Shown piece by piece: positions 37,851 to 48,249 of a DNA stretch of 64,000 nt; the first letter of the stretch is position 1; each line of letters begins with the position of its first letter. The notes beneath the pieces were generated by a model that saw nothing but the letters and a program-made list of their open reading frames with translations, was not told where the DNA came from and ran no database searches. The DNA is taken from contig CM053330.1 in NCBI GenBank assembly GCA_028583605.1, positions 17,013,539 to 17,077,538 on the forward strand, given 5' to 3'. Origin of the DNA: Dastarcus helophoroides (taxonomy: Eukaryota > Arthropoda > Insecta > Coleoptera > Bothrideridae). A program made the position numbers and the translations under genes.

Positions 37851-38658
37851 TGAGGGTAAATAAAATATGAACCAGAAAGTCTATCATGTCGCCATACTCT
37901 TAGAAATGTTAGGTGGAGATATCACGTAACTTCCTGGGCCCGAGAGAATTCCTTTCTCGTCATTCGTCAGTTGTAAATACAATGTGTGAGCAAGAGGTTC
38001 ATCCGCACGTTGCACAGTGCATTGTTATTAAATTTCTTGCCGTTAATGGTGTAAAGCCCGCCGAAATTCTTCGTAGACTAGAAACACAGTTTGAGAATAT
38101 TTGTTTGAAGAAAACTCAAGTGTTAGAATGGCACAAAACATTTTTGGAACGACGAACTCAAGTTGAAAAATGAACCCCATACCTGTCCTTCTCAGATCAG
38201 TGTAACTGTGGACAAGATTAACGCTGTTCAACGCCTTTTGGTAGATGATCGCCGTTTAACTGTTGGTGAAATTACAGCTCAGATAGAGATAAGCTTTCGG
38301 AGTGCTCAATCCATCATAACAGATGAGCTAGGGTTTCGAAAAATTTCTGTCAGGTGGGTACCTTGTCTTGTGACTGAAGAACAGAAACAACAACGTCTGG
38401 AGATTTGTCAGCGCCATCTTGGACGTATTCAAGGTGAAGGTGGTTTTTTGTAACGTATCGTTACGTGTGATGGGACTTGGGTCCATCACTACACCCCTAA
38501 ATCTAACCAAGCAAGCATTGAGTGGTGAAGAAAGGGGAAAGGTGCATCCGTCAAGGCAAAAACTCGCCTCTCACCTGGAAAGCTTCTGGCGACAGTGTTT
38601 TGGGATTTTAAAGGAGTTATGCACGTTGATTTTCCGGTTCATATTTGATTTACCCTCG
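37851..38658 (+). mobile_element. Mariner element with a deleted 3' half, 808 bp
   Basis: The termini GAGGGTAAATAAAATATGAACC and GGTTCATATTTGATTTACCCTC are inverted repeats flanked by TA (37849-37850 and 38659-38660). The transposase reading stops shortly after its middle and joins the right terminal repeat directly near 38631, so roughly the last third of the gene is missing. Internal deletion between preserved ends is typical of mariner decay. Confidence 0.85.
37982..38630 (+). pseudogene. Mariner transposase, truncated and frameshifted
   Basis: The frame begins MCEQEVHPHVAQCIVIKF with the mariner helix-turn-helix region (GVKPAEILRRLETQF and TQVLEWHKTF). It shifts frame near 38165 to continue with DRRLTVGEI and GFRKISVRWVP, and shifts again near 38450 to give RIVTCDGTWVHHYTP, where the first catalytic Asp (CDGTW) is kept. 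It then reads LLATVFWDFKGVM before ending at the terminal repeat. The second Asp region is followed by the deletion, so the third catalytic residue is gone. Confidence 0.85.
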
Positions 38659-38689
38659 TATCTTGACAATGATCACAAAAAATGAATAA

Positions 38690-40180
38690 ATAAATAAATA
38701 ATCTAGAAAAGGTTGAAATGTCGCTAAAAAGGTAGAAAGTTAAAGTTTAATTTGGTTATAGAAAAAACTTGAAATTTCGAAACAAACCCTTTTTGAGAAA
38801 GTCAGTTACTCAATTCATAAAATAACTTTTATTTTTAAGAGCACTTTAATTGTTTTAGAAACTATGAATTTAGTTTCCAAAAATTCTAAGTTTCAAAAAA
38901 AAACGATTATTAGTCGAAATTTTTAAAACTAGTTTAATTTTGAAATTTTCAAATTTCAAAGGAAAATATATATCTAAACTAAATGTTTCTTTTTGCTTTC
39001 GACTTGAAAGTCGAAATTTCAATTTTATTCCGAAAAATACGAAACGTATTTATACAGTCGTTTTAAATGTCTTAAAATTTTCACTTTGATCAAGAAAAAG
39101 TCTAAATATCAAAAACATGAAACAATTTTGAAAAAAATCGAAATGTTGAGCTTAAGCCTGAAATTAAAAATATAAATTGGCAGGAAAGGTTTGAAAAAAT
39201 ATTAATTTTGAAAAGTTCAAGTTTTGGGTTTTTCAGCTCTAGTAGCTAAGGTTTTTTCTAAATTTACCTTTTTTCTCAAAATTATTAATACCTGGTAAAA
39301 TTAAAAATCCTTTTTTTCGTAATTTCAACTTATTTTTAAAATTTAGACCTTTTATCGAAATATCAATTTTTATATATTAAGGAGTCCATAGAGGGAGGGG
39401 GGGCAAAGGAAGAAACACCTCCCCCCATAGGATCCAGATAAGCTGCCATGTTAGCAGTTCGCGAATTACAAACATATTGAAGCCATGTTTTTCTCGAAAT
39501 TTAGTGTTAAAAATGAGGTTTTTTATGTAACTTTAAATTTTTAGCGAAAATTTGTGCTCTTCTCAAAATTCCATGTTTGGATTTTAAACTCAAAAATTCT
39601 TATAAATTTCTATTTTGTCAAATCTCTTCAGCTTAAACTTAAAATATACTTTTTTAAATTCGCATTTTGAAACGTCAGATTTTTCAAATAATTTCGAAAT
39701 CTTCAGAAGGCGAATTGTTCAAAAACTCAAAATTTGAAAAAAGGTCGAAATTTTCAAGGGAAATTCGAAATTTTGAAAAAAAGATCGAAATTTTTAAAAA
39801 GAAAAGTCGAAATTTTGAAAAAAATGGCAAAATTTTTAAAAAAATAATTTTGACGAAGGGTCGAAGTTTTAACGATAAAATCTTATCCAGAAAACGTGAA
39901 AATTCTAAAAAACCTTTTCAAATACAAGAGATGTAGAAAAATTTGGAAAATTTGAAACATTTAAAAAAATCAAAATTTTCAATAAAAATCAAAGCCAGAT
40001 TCATCAAAAATGTACTTTTCAGAAAGTCAAAATTTTGAGAAAAACTGGAACTGGAGTCGAAATCTTTAAAAAAGTTTAGGTTTGCAGAAAATTAAAATTT
40101 GAGAAAATAATTGAGATTTTTAAAAAAGGGGTTAACACTTCTTGTAAAAATTTTTAAAAAGTTTGCATTTTCAATAAGAA
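38690..40180. other. A/T motif block
   Basis: This is one of the clearest arrays of TCGAAATTTTGAAAAA-type motifs at about 18-22 base spacing, for example 39735-39850. A G/C patch at 39380-39425 (GGGAGGGGGGGC and CCTCCCCCCA) may be the eroded edge of an inserted element. No gene. Confidence 0.5.
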
Positions 40181-40475
40181 ATGGAATTCTGCATTCTGGA
40201 TTCGTTGTGGGTTGCCTAAAGTTTAGGCCAGCACTTAGGCCACCCTTTCTAGGCCCACTGTGCTATCTCCGTGATTGAGGTGTCCTTGGTCATTCATTCA
40301 GCCACCCAACCTTGTTGAGAAACTGAAGAACTTGGATGCGCCTCTCTCAAACTGGTTACACTAGGCCAGAAGTCCTCCAGCCTGGATCCTCTGATTGGTG
40401 CTAGTGCCGGGCAGTGATACATCACGTGCTCGACACTCTCATCTTCTTTTAAACACCCTCTGCAGCTCGGGAAGA
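40181..40475 (-). pseudogene. 5'-truncated LINE tail with C-terminal zinc motif
   Basis: The minus strand reads PSCRGCLKEDESVEHVMYHC then PALAPIRGSRLEDFW and a stop about 60 residues later. The C-x2-C-x8-H-x4-C pattern is that of the C-terminal zinc motif of R1-like non-LTR elements. The 3' untranslated part continues to AACCCACAACGAATCCAGAA. It matches the decayed plus-strand copy at 3964-4245. Only the 3' end is present, as is usual for LINE copies. Confidence 0.65.
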
Positions 40476-40489
40476 AATGGAATTATAAA

Positions 40490-41390
40490 ATAGATCAAAA
40501 TCTTTAAAAATAAGTCAAAAATTCAAAGCTTTGGGACAAAATCAATATATTCAAACATTAATCAAAATTTTGAAAAGGATTCGGAATTCTCAAATAAAAT
40601 TGAAATTTCGGAAAAACCGGAAAAATTCGAAATTTCCCAAAAAAATTGATATTTTGTATTTTTTTTTTATTCGTTAAGCCAAAAATTACAAATTAGATAA
40701 ATCTTTATTTCTTATTTTTTATCGTTTTTCCTGAACAGGGTATTGCAGGAGTCCGTGCGCCCACTACATAGAACGTAAGGGACCTGGACCTCTACATAAT
40801 TTAACCCTGTTTCAGTGGATCACTAAAAAATCAGACAAGGGCGAGTCGGATTCGCAAAATTTTATTACTGTTTCGTATCAATTACTACAGTGAACAGTCC
40901 AAACTAAATCATCGAACTAAATTAAATCATTTTTATTGATGTACCAATTTGAAATTTTATCCAATCTTTCTTGTTGCAATTAAAAAATTAAGAAATTATT
41001 CAATTTCAAATACACACTTTTTTCTACAATCAATCGCAATATTTATGGAACTGGAGACTTAGTTAATAATGTCCCTTCATTTACAATGAGTCGATAACTA
41101 ACACAAATTTATGAGATCGCCTCGGAACCAACTAAAATATTCGATTCCAACCCAAATTACTGTGCTGCCTGCAATTTAATAAACCTGTGCTGACTCCGAA
41201 AATATTCATATAAATGAAATAATGTAGAAGACAAATTTGATCTGCATTCTATCCTTCGCTTAAATCAAGTTTCCTTTAAAGAAAAAATACTGACAACGAA
41301 AATTTTACAAGCATCAAACTGAAACATCGCTTTATAGTGCATAAATTATGTTAATCAAAATTTGGTGATTGGTAAGTATTAAAATTTAAA
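40490..41390. other. A/T block edge and plain intergenic DNA
   Basis: 40490-40660 continues the A/T array. 40730-40860 is less A/T-rich (around CAGGGTATTGCAGGAGTCCG) but has no recognisable content. No exon seen. Confidence 0.3.
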
Positions 41391-41960
41391 TAGAGTCAAA
41401 CGAACATCCATATACCGAATTTCTCTATATAACGAACTTTTTCACAGGACGCAGGATTTTACGCAAATTACCCATAAACATACCTCCATTTAACGAACGC
41501 AATACCTCCATTCAGCGAATTTTTGAACCAAGGTTTTCCAAGGCTTAATTGGTTTTTAAATGCTTCTGTGTAGAAAAAGTTCTTAATTTTTGGGATACCC
41601 ATCATAACGACTTTCCAAGATTTGTTTTATTTGGCTGTTGGCACAAAAAAGATTGTTTCTTCAATTGATTTATTGCACCAGAAAAATAAGAATAAAATTG
41701 CAAAAAAATGTTGAAGAAAAAACTTTAACGCTCAGCGAAAAAGTTCCATTGATCAGTAGTGTTTAAAATCAGGATTTAAAAAAAAACATCGCCAACAAAT
41801 TTGGAATTTTTGCAAGCATATAAACTTTTACATGATTTATGTATTTTTAATGCTACTTCCCTATAAGAAAAACCTCTCTCTATAACGATTTTTTTGTAGT
41901 ATTTAGGAATTTGCTGTAGGGAGATAGATTTCAAATAGCGTGAGCCTTATAGAAATGTAT
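41390..41960. mobile_element. Possible pogo-like MITE remnant
   Basis: The left part reads GAGTCAAACGAACATCCATATACCGAATTTCTCTATATAACGAAC in short blocks, resembling pogo/Tigger termini with repeated 'ACCTCCATTTAACGAA' phrases. The right part contains CCTCTCTCTATAACGAT and CTGTAGGGAGATAGA. The ends are eroded and I could not define a TA duplication. Confidence 0.3.
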
Positions 41961-42272
41961 AAGAAAACTTCATTTTAAAATCAACCGAAAAATAACTGAT
42001 TTTTTCCTACTAATATTGTATCTACTTAGTGTGGAACAGCCAAATGGAATAAATTTCGTATCTCAGTTATTCTACAAATTTGTTAAAAATCTTGAGACAT
42101 GTCAAATTTAGATTATAAAATGACATCATTCACCTTAAACATTTTATCCCTTGACGCAACCTTCTTCGAATGACAGTTGCAACCCCTAAATTTTTAAACC
42201 AAAAGTACAAGCTTGTTATACCTCATTTGAAAGGTTTTTTTATTTTCTATTCAAAAATGTTATGGTTTCTAT

Positions 42273-42625
42273 TGTTAAGGGCTTATCGGTTTGAATGATT
42301 ATTAACACTTGCTGAATAATACCCACTTTATTTCTGAACTAAACTCGAAATACCCCAACTGAATAATTAACTCTTATTGGCTTCTACTAACTCACTAATT
42401 AACTACACTAAGTGACTGACTGACTGAGGGAAAGCCAACCGGACTCTCTTTATATAGATCTCTGGCTTGGGTTCTATAAGTTTTCGGCAGATAAGGCTTA
42501 TCGTTTACTGAAATTTCTGGAACGCTTATCTACCGTCTGCTTCATTATCGCAGCCGATTTTTCTTATCAGATCTTTCTAGAAAATTTTCTTACGTACTTA
42601 ATTCTACAATTTACATTTCGTTACA
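42273..42625. mobile_element. Solo gypsy LTR, 353 bp, nested in mariner
   Basis: It starts TGTTAAGGGC, ends CGTTACA and is flanked by CTAT on both sides (42269-42272 and 42626-42629). It is homologous to the LTRs at 4552 and 31219. It interrupts the left inverted repeat of the mariner. Confidence 0.9.
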
Positions 42626-42879
42626 CTATATTTATTTTAAAAATTAATAGTAAAAAAAATAATTTCAATTTCCAGCAACAAAATATAAATCTAATATTTT
42701 CATTTAATATAATAAAAAACAAACCATGCCTAATGTAATAGATGTTCAAAATGGGCATCTTCTATATTAAGGCACTATCCTAATCGTGAGTAAAAATGTC
42801 TCATGACATTATTCATCATCTCAGATGTCACCTACGCAATAGCAAACCTTATTCTTGCTCGTAAGTAAGCTACGTCGCG

Positions 42880-43795
42880 GGGTTTGCTTTTATACACTGT
42901 ACTATTTACATAACCCTATACAAAAAGTCCAGAGGCGTCAGATCTGGTGATCGTGGTGGCCATTTTACCGTACCTCGTCCCCCTATCCACCGATTTGGAA
43001 ATGTAAAATCGAGATATTGTCGGACACTGACTTGGTAGTGTGGTTATGCTTCACCTTGCTGGAACCATATTACATTAGTTGGAACGTGTGGATTTTCTTG
43101 AGCGAGATATAAGTTTACTAAAGATGGTACAATGTTGTTTTGAAGCAATTCTAAATAATTACCTCTATTTAAATTTCCATCAATGAAAAATGGACCAATG
43201 ATATGATCTTTAACAATCCAAGCCCAAACATTAACTTTTTCAGGGTTCTGTGTATGCAATTCTCTCATCCAGCGGGGATTTTCACTAGCCCAATAGCGAC
43301 AGTTTTGACGATTTACATGACCGTGAAGAGTAAAAGAAAACATTTTTTTTCTATTTAGATGACATTATTATCCAATCTTTGCATCATTTGGTCACAAAAA
43401 TAAGTTCTTCTATCAAAATTGTCTTTACTGAGGTCTTGACATGGTGTCAGTTTATAAGGATGCATTTTATTTTCTTTCAGTACACGAATAATCGAAGAAT
43501 GACTAACGTTCAGTGCTGCAGCTTCTTGTTGACTTGAAGAATGTGGATTTTCTTAAAACTCATTCATTATTTTTTTGGCATTATTAGTTAATGCATTGGA
43601 AGGTTCTTTTTTAGCTTTCGTACATGTCCATGTTCGTGAAAATACTTCTCGATTTTCCTAATTGTACCTTGGGATATAGGCCGTAAATCGGGAAATTCTT
43701 ATTGAAATAGGCGAGCGACTTCGGCCTGTGATCTTGCTCTATCTCCATAATCATCCATGATCATTTGTTTTATGCATTTCTGTTAAATAACCCAT
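42880..43795 (-). pseudogene. Mariner/Tc1-like transposase, degenerate
   Basis: The minus strand shows the open stretch VNRQNCRYWASENPRWMREL, then KVNVWAWIVKDHIIGPFFI, NVIWFQQGEA and, after frameshifts, SPDLTPLDFLY. These are the conserved blocks of a DDxD transposase of the Tc1/mariner superfamily. The Asp expected in the FQQDGA block is lost (FQQGEA). The N-terminal part upstream to about 43795 is broken by several stops. It is a distinct but related copy of the transposase at 57657-58676. Confidence 0.8.
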
Positions 43796-44070
43796 ATTAA
43801 ATTTTCAAAATGTGCAAAAAGATAACTGAAGCACGATACTGAACACTGTTTAATTCTCTCGCAAATTTAAAAAATTACTGGGATGTTTTCAACAAAAAGT
43901 ACAATTGACTATGATAAAGTTGATAAGTTTTTACGTTTCCTTTTTTACAAAAAGGAGGATATCGAAATTGGTTTTGGTCCTTTATGATTATCGAGGACGA
44001 ATCGGACGAGCAGCTATTAGTTATTATTGTAGAAAATTTCATCCAGTTGATAATAGTTATTTATGATACA

Positions 44071-44172
44071 AGTGTTAAAAGTGACATTTTATTTTGTGAG
44101 TGGGGAGTATTGCGGAACGAGCGTAGCGAGTGGAGCAACCCCACGAACAAAATAAAATCACTTTTAACAAGT
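44071..44172. repeat. Hairpin with G/C-rich core at foldback arm end
   Basis: GTTAAAAGTGA...TTTTATTTTGT...TGGGG on the left pairs with CCCCA...ACAAAATAAAATCACTTTTAAC on the right around a centre containing GGAACGAGCGTAGCGAGTGG. The mirror copy lies at about 46165-46255 in the other arm. The open frame reading through it (RNERSEWSN) is incidental. Confidence 0.65.
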
Positions 44173-45113
44173 GTATCATACAATATTTTTTGTAAAACTG
44201 TTAAATTAAAAGAGAAAATGCTGTCCCTAGGGTTGAATTTTAGATTTATTGTTTGCGTGTTGAATTACATATTTGACATTTACATCTGACAATCAAGTCA
44301 GGTATTGGATAGAGTGTAACTAAGTAAAACAATTGTAAGTTGTTTAATGTTAATTAGTAACCACAATTGAACCTGTCCTAAAATATTGTAGATTTTATGG
44401 CTAATAAACATGAATTTTGAAGAAAAGGTTGGAAATTAAACCAATTTTATTATTCCATCTGATGTTGAAGAAACAGCAAATACATCAACTGAGATTTATT
44501 GCTCCAGAAATCGGGACAATATGATGGTATGAAATAAAGAATCTAGCGGATAACTTCACTAAAAATATATTTTTGGTTTACGCCGAAGGAAATTCTAAGT
44601 TATGGAATCTCTCTATGATAAAAGCTAGTTTTTAAATCAAACTAGGATATAAGCAAGTATTAAAACCAGCGTACAAGATTTTTTTGAATGGAGCTCGAGA
44701 CACCAAATATGCAGTAAAAAGTTGCGTCAGTTTTTGGATTATTTGGAGTCTGTCGCTCTCAAGAATTTTGTAAATTAACACTGGATGATATTGAAAAATC
44801 TTTGTTTTATATTATGAAGACTAAAAGCAACATCCGTCCTGGTTTTTGCACGGATTACTTTGCATAAATACCTCTGCAATTACTTCTCAGGAAAACTAAA
44901 AATAAGTAACCGTTCAGATTGTAATAGTAATATTAATATTATAAATAAATAATTTATAACTATTGAATGTTTAAATGTTTAGAAACATAATATTGTTGGA
45001 CCAGTCCGTTCAACCAAAAAATACTTTTTGTAAAACTGTTATTAAAAGTGACATTTTTAGTTAATTGATAAGTGAACTAAAAATTGACTTTTATAATGAC
45101 GCGTGACAAAAAC

Positions 45114-45161
45114 ACTTTTAACACTAGTGCGAAAAAGTTTTTTCGCACTAGTGTTAAAAGT
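45114..45161. repeat. Perfect 48-bp palindrome (23-bp arms, GT loop)
   Basis: The arm ACTTTTAACACTAGTGCGAAAAA is followed by GT and its exact reverse complement. It sits in the central spacer of the foldback element. The absence of mismatches suggests it is young or is kept by gene conversion. Confidence 0.9.
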
Positions 45162-45169
45162 AAATATAG

Positions 45170-45366
45170 CAGTGTTTCCCAAACTTTTTTTGCCCTAACC
45201 CGGTTGTTTTTAATATTTTCCCTTCGCCACCCACTAAAAGATCTTTTAATTATATCTTAATGCTGGAAAGAATTAATCATTTGTGAGTATGAAGACAATT
45301 CTGCAGCCTGGTATTTTATTTTTGTGGTCCGCTGCCGGGTTGTGACCCACTGTTTAGGAAACACTG
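45170..45366. mobile_element. hAT MITE, 197 bp
   Basis: The left end CAGTGTTTCCCAAACTTTTT and the reverse complement of the right end CAGTGTTTCCTAAAC are hAT-type termini. The flanking octamers AAATATAG (45162-45169) and ATATATAG (45367-45374) match at 7 of 8. Subterminal AACCCGG/CCGGGTT is also inverted. It lies in the spacer of the foldback element. Confidence 0.8.
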
Positions 45367-46545
45367 ATATATAGCAATATGCAATATAAAATAGAAAGCT
45401 GTACTGGTAAAATTAGAAAGATATTTTTTTTGGTTGAACGGACTGGTCCAACAATATTGTGTTTCCAAACATTAAAACATTCAAAATAGTTATAAATTAT
45501 TTATTTATAATATTAATATTACTATTACAATCTGAACGGTTACTTATTTTAGTTTTCCGGAGAAGTAATTGCAGAGGTATTTATGCAAAGTAATCCGTGC
45601 AAAATCCAGGACGGATGTTGCTTTTAGTCTTCATAATATAAAACAAAGATTTTTCAATGTAATCCAGTGTTAATTTACAAAATTCTTGAGAGCGACAGAC
45701 TCCAAATAATCCAAAAACTGACGCAACTTTTTACTGCATATTTGGTGTCTGGAGCTTCATTCAAAAAAATCTTGTACGCTGGTTTTAATACTTGCTTATA
45801 TCCTAGTTTGATTTAAAAACTAGCTTTTATCATAGAGAGATTCCATAATTTAGAATTTCATTCGGCGTAAACCAAAAATATATTTTTAGTGAAGTTATCC
45901 GCTAGATTCTTTATTTCATACCATCATATTTTTGTCCCGATTTCTGGAGCAATAAATCTCAGTCTTCAACATCAGATGGAATAATAAAATTGCTTTAATT
46001 TCCAATCTTTTCTTCAAAATTCATGTTTATTAGCCATAAAATCTGCAATATTTTAGGACAGGTTCAATTGTGGTTACTAATTAACATTAAACAACTTACA
46101 ATTGTTTTACTTAGTTACACTTTATCCAATACCTGACTTGATTGTCAGATGTAAATGTCAAATAGTGATTTTATTTTGTTCGTGGGGTTGCTCCACTCGC
46201 TACGCTCGTTCCGCAATACTCCCCACTCACAAAATAAAATGTCACTTTTAACACTTGTATCATAAATAACTATTTTATTGTTTATTTTTTAAATAAATGT
46301 AGCAACCATAAAATTTTTAAATAGAAAATGAAAGACCTTTCAAATGAGATATACCAAGCCCCTACTTCCAATTAAAAAATTTAGGGGTTGCAGCGGTAAC
46401 TCGAAGGGGGTTGCATCTAGGGATAGAATTTTTGCGATGCAGGATGTCATCTTATAATCTAAAATTGACCTGTCTCGGAATTTTTCTTAAATATGTACAA
46501 TAACTGAAATATTGAATTTATTCCATTTGGCTGTTCCACACTGTA

Positions 46546-47022
46546 TAAAAGAATAGTTTGAATTAAATTACCTTAAAATAAGGCTTCTTCCTATGATTCA
46601 TACTTAATGCGAAATTCATTGCACTAAAACAAGCTAAAATAATTGGAAAATTCACTGGTACATACTTTCGTCAAATCATTAATAATCTCGTCCAGAATAA
46701 AGACTTTCGAATGCAATGTGAATCGTTCCTTTAAACATCTAATAATTTAAAGAGCATCTCGCGTGATGAGTTAAACCTACATTGCGACAGCCTGGAATGT
46801 CACTCGCAAATTCGGCCAACTTCCTTAAAATCCAAGTCTAAAATCGCCACCTACATCGCGGATGTTATCAAATCTAGTAGTGCAAAATCGAGTCTGCGAT
46901 TAAGTGCCTTAGAAAAATACTTATCATAATATAATCGATCTTATATCGGAGGTCGATTTTCTATTGTACGTATTAATATTTACAATAAAATAACTGTAAC
47001 ATTAGTATGAGCTCGTTGAGAA
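46546..47022. promoter_or_regulatory. Upstream region of Kir-B
   Basis: This less monotonous stretch directly precedes the Kir-B start codon. It probably holds its promoter and 5' untranslated region, but I see no TATA box or initiator that stands out from the AT-rich background. Confidence 0.3.
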
Positions 47023-47099
47023 ATGGATATGACATCAATCAGTGACAACGAAAATTCAAATGTCTTAGTTGTACATAAAAAGTTTCAAAAAACTTTAAG
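47023..47099 (+). CDS. Kir-B inward-rectifier K+ channel, first coding exon
   Basis: The exon starts at ATG 47023 (MDMTSISDNENSNVLVV...) and ends TTA AG|GTAAAC in phase 2. The next ATG in frame is 47029; the upstream ATG at 47007 is in another frame and soon stops. The acceptor of the next exon lies after an intron of only 50 bases. The junction gives Ser26 and continues directly into the family's basic N-terminal region. The polar, acidic N-terminus is normal for the cytoplasmic head of a Kir protein. The start is supported by phase and splice signals but not by homology of this short segment. Confidence 0.65.
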
Positions 47100-47149
47100 G
47101 TAAACGTAAGTCCAATTATTTAAACACTAAACTGTAAACTTTTTTTCAG

Positions 47150-47654
47150 TTATAGAGGATCAAATTCTAAATCTATCTATCCACGCCTTATAGATAAAAC
47201 AGGAAGATCGCACCTATTTTTAAAACAACTACCCAATAAAGAAGTTTCCTATTTCAAAGATTTGGGTAATACCCTCCTATCCCTACGCTGGAGATGGATC
47301 ATTAGCATTCTGTGTTTGGTGCATTTTGCAACATTTTTGCTATTTGGGTTATTTTGGATGTTAACTGCTAAAATTAGTGGCGACTTCAATGAAAATCGCG
47401 AAGGATTAGGAAAACTTTGTGTTGTCAACACGAAAACTTTTACGGGATATTTTCTGCTAAGCATAGAAACGATTACTACCATAGGATTTGGTACGATATA
47501 TCCCACGGAAGAATGCGACCACGGCTGGTTATTGTTTGTTAGCGAAGCTTTAGCAAGTATTGCCATACAAGGCACTGTTGTCAGCATTGTTTATGTGAAA
47601 ATAGCAAGACCTTACACTGTAGACTTCGAAGCCATATTTAGTCAAAAAGCTGTG
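47150..47654 (+). CDS. Kir-B inward-rectifier K+ channel, membrane and pore exon
   Basis: The acceptor TTTTTTTCAG opens the exon and GCTGTG|GTATGT closes it in phase 0, the same places as in Kir-A. It codes for residues 26-194: PRLIDKTGR and SLRWRW of the slide helix, M1 (about 75-99), Cys116, the pore with SIETITTIGFG (TIGFG at 136-140), Cys148, and M2 (about 152-177). Differences from the common Kir pattern are Ile134 for the Gln of ETQ, Gln166 at the site of Kir2.1 Asp172, Ser162 in place of the inner-helix Gly, and RPYTVDFEA where a basic PIP2-binding cluster is usual. The channel would sit in the plasma membrane as a tetramer. Confidence 0.93.
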
Positions 47655-47659
47655 GTATG

Positions 47660-48245
47660 TATATTCAAAAAATATTGTAAGCTATAATTTAACTTAAATT
47701 CGTTCGTGCTAAGTATAGCGGATAAAAATAATAGTTTTTAAAATGCTATAAAATAAACCATTTTCGATTATTTATGAAGACACGACGTTCGAATGTCTGC
47801 TGCGATTGGCTAAACAATATTGCATCACAATTTCCTAACTAATTTAACAAAGGGTTATGCATTGATTGCTACTACTTTATGGAGACTTAACTTTTCAAAC
47901 TTAACTCTATTGTTACTATTACTTTAATTCGTATAATGTCCACGGTTTGAAGACCAGATTGCATCACCTTGCTGGAAGCAAATCCCATCCAAATTATGCA
48001 GCTGACGCCGACGTCAGAAAGTTTCCATATCTCTATAGTGGAATTCCTTAAAGTCAAGTACTCGAACCCTAAGGTTTTGTTGATCGTAGGTGGTTCGCAA
48101 CAATATTTACATTGTGACGACTGTTAGTCCATAGATCAAACTCTGTTTTAAAAATATGGCTATTAAATTTTGAGTAGCAATACAAAGAGGATATCTCGAG
48201 CTTTCTGATAAAGTAGTTAATTGTCATTTGCTCGTTGTGACAACT
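47660..48245. other. Start of Kir-B intron, nothing recognised
   Basis: This is the first part of the 8672-base intron between the pore exon and the cytoplasmic exons. No repeat or exon was identified here. Confidence 0.35.
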
Positions 48246-48249
48246 TAAA

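Larger units (their letters stand above)
44052..46274. mobile_element. Large foldback (inverted-repeat) element
   Basis: The left arm (44052-45022) and right arm (45423-46274) are inverted copies, with near identity by eye over some 850 bp. The left arm has about 105 extra bases at 44162-44267. Each arm begins ATAGTTATTTATGATACAAG and ends at GGACCAGTCCGTTCAACC. Just inside each outer end is a G/C-rich hairpin. Neither arm carries a recognisable protein. The 400-bp centre holds a perfect 48-bp palindrome and a hAT MITE. It is inserted in the mariner-like element at 42027-46543. Confidence 0.85.
42027..46543 (-). mobile_element. Mariner-like element enlarged by nested insertions
   Basis: The left end AGTGTGGAACAGCCAAATGG and the reverse complement of the right end CAGTGTGGAACAGCCAAATGG begin inverted repeats of at least 240 bp (to about 42272 on the left and 46300 on the right). 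Right of the element is TA. The left-arm homology resumes beyond the solo LTR at 42626, which shows that the LTR was inserted later. Its degenerate transposase lies at about 42880-43795 on the minus strand. The right arm is separated from the transposase by the foldback element at 44052-46274. Stripped of inserts the mariner would be about 1.9 kb. Confidence 0.75.

Noticed and set aside
43984..44289. 101-residue plus-strand open frame with RNERSEWSN
   Set aside because: It runs from the mariner flank into the foldback arm and through the hairpin. The mirror arm does not conserve it as coding.
47007..47045. Upstream ATG before the Kir-B start
   Set aside because: It is in a different frame and stops after 12 codons.
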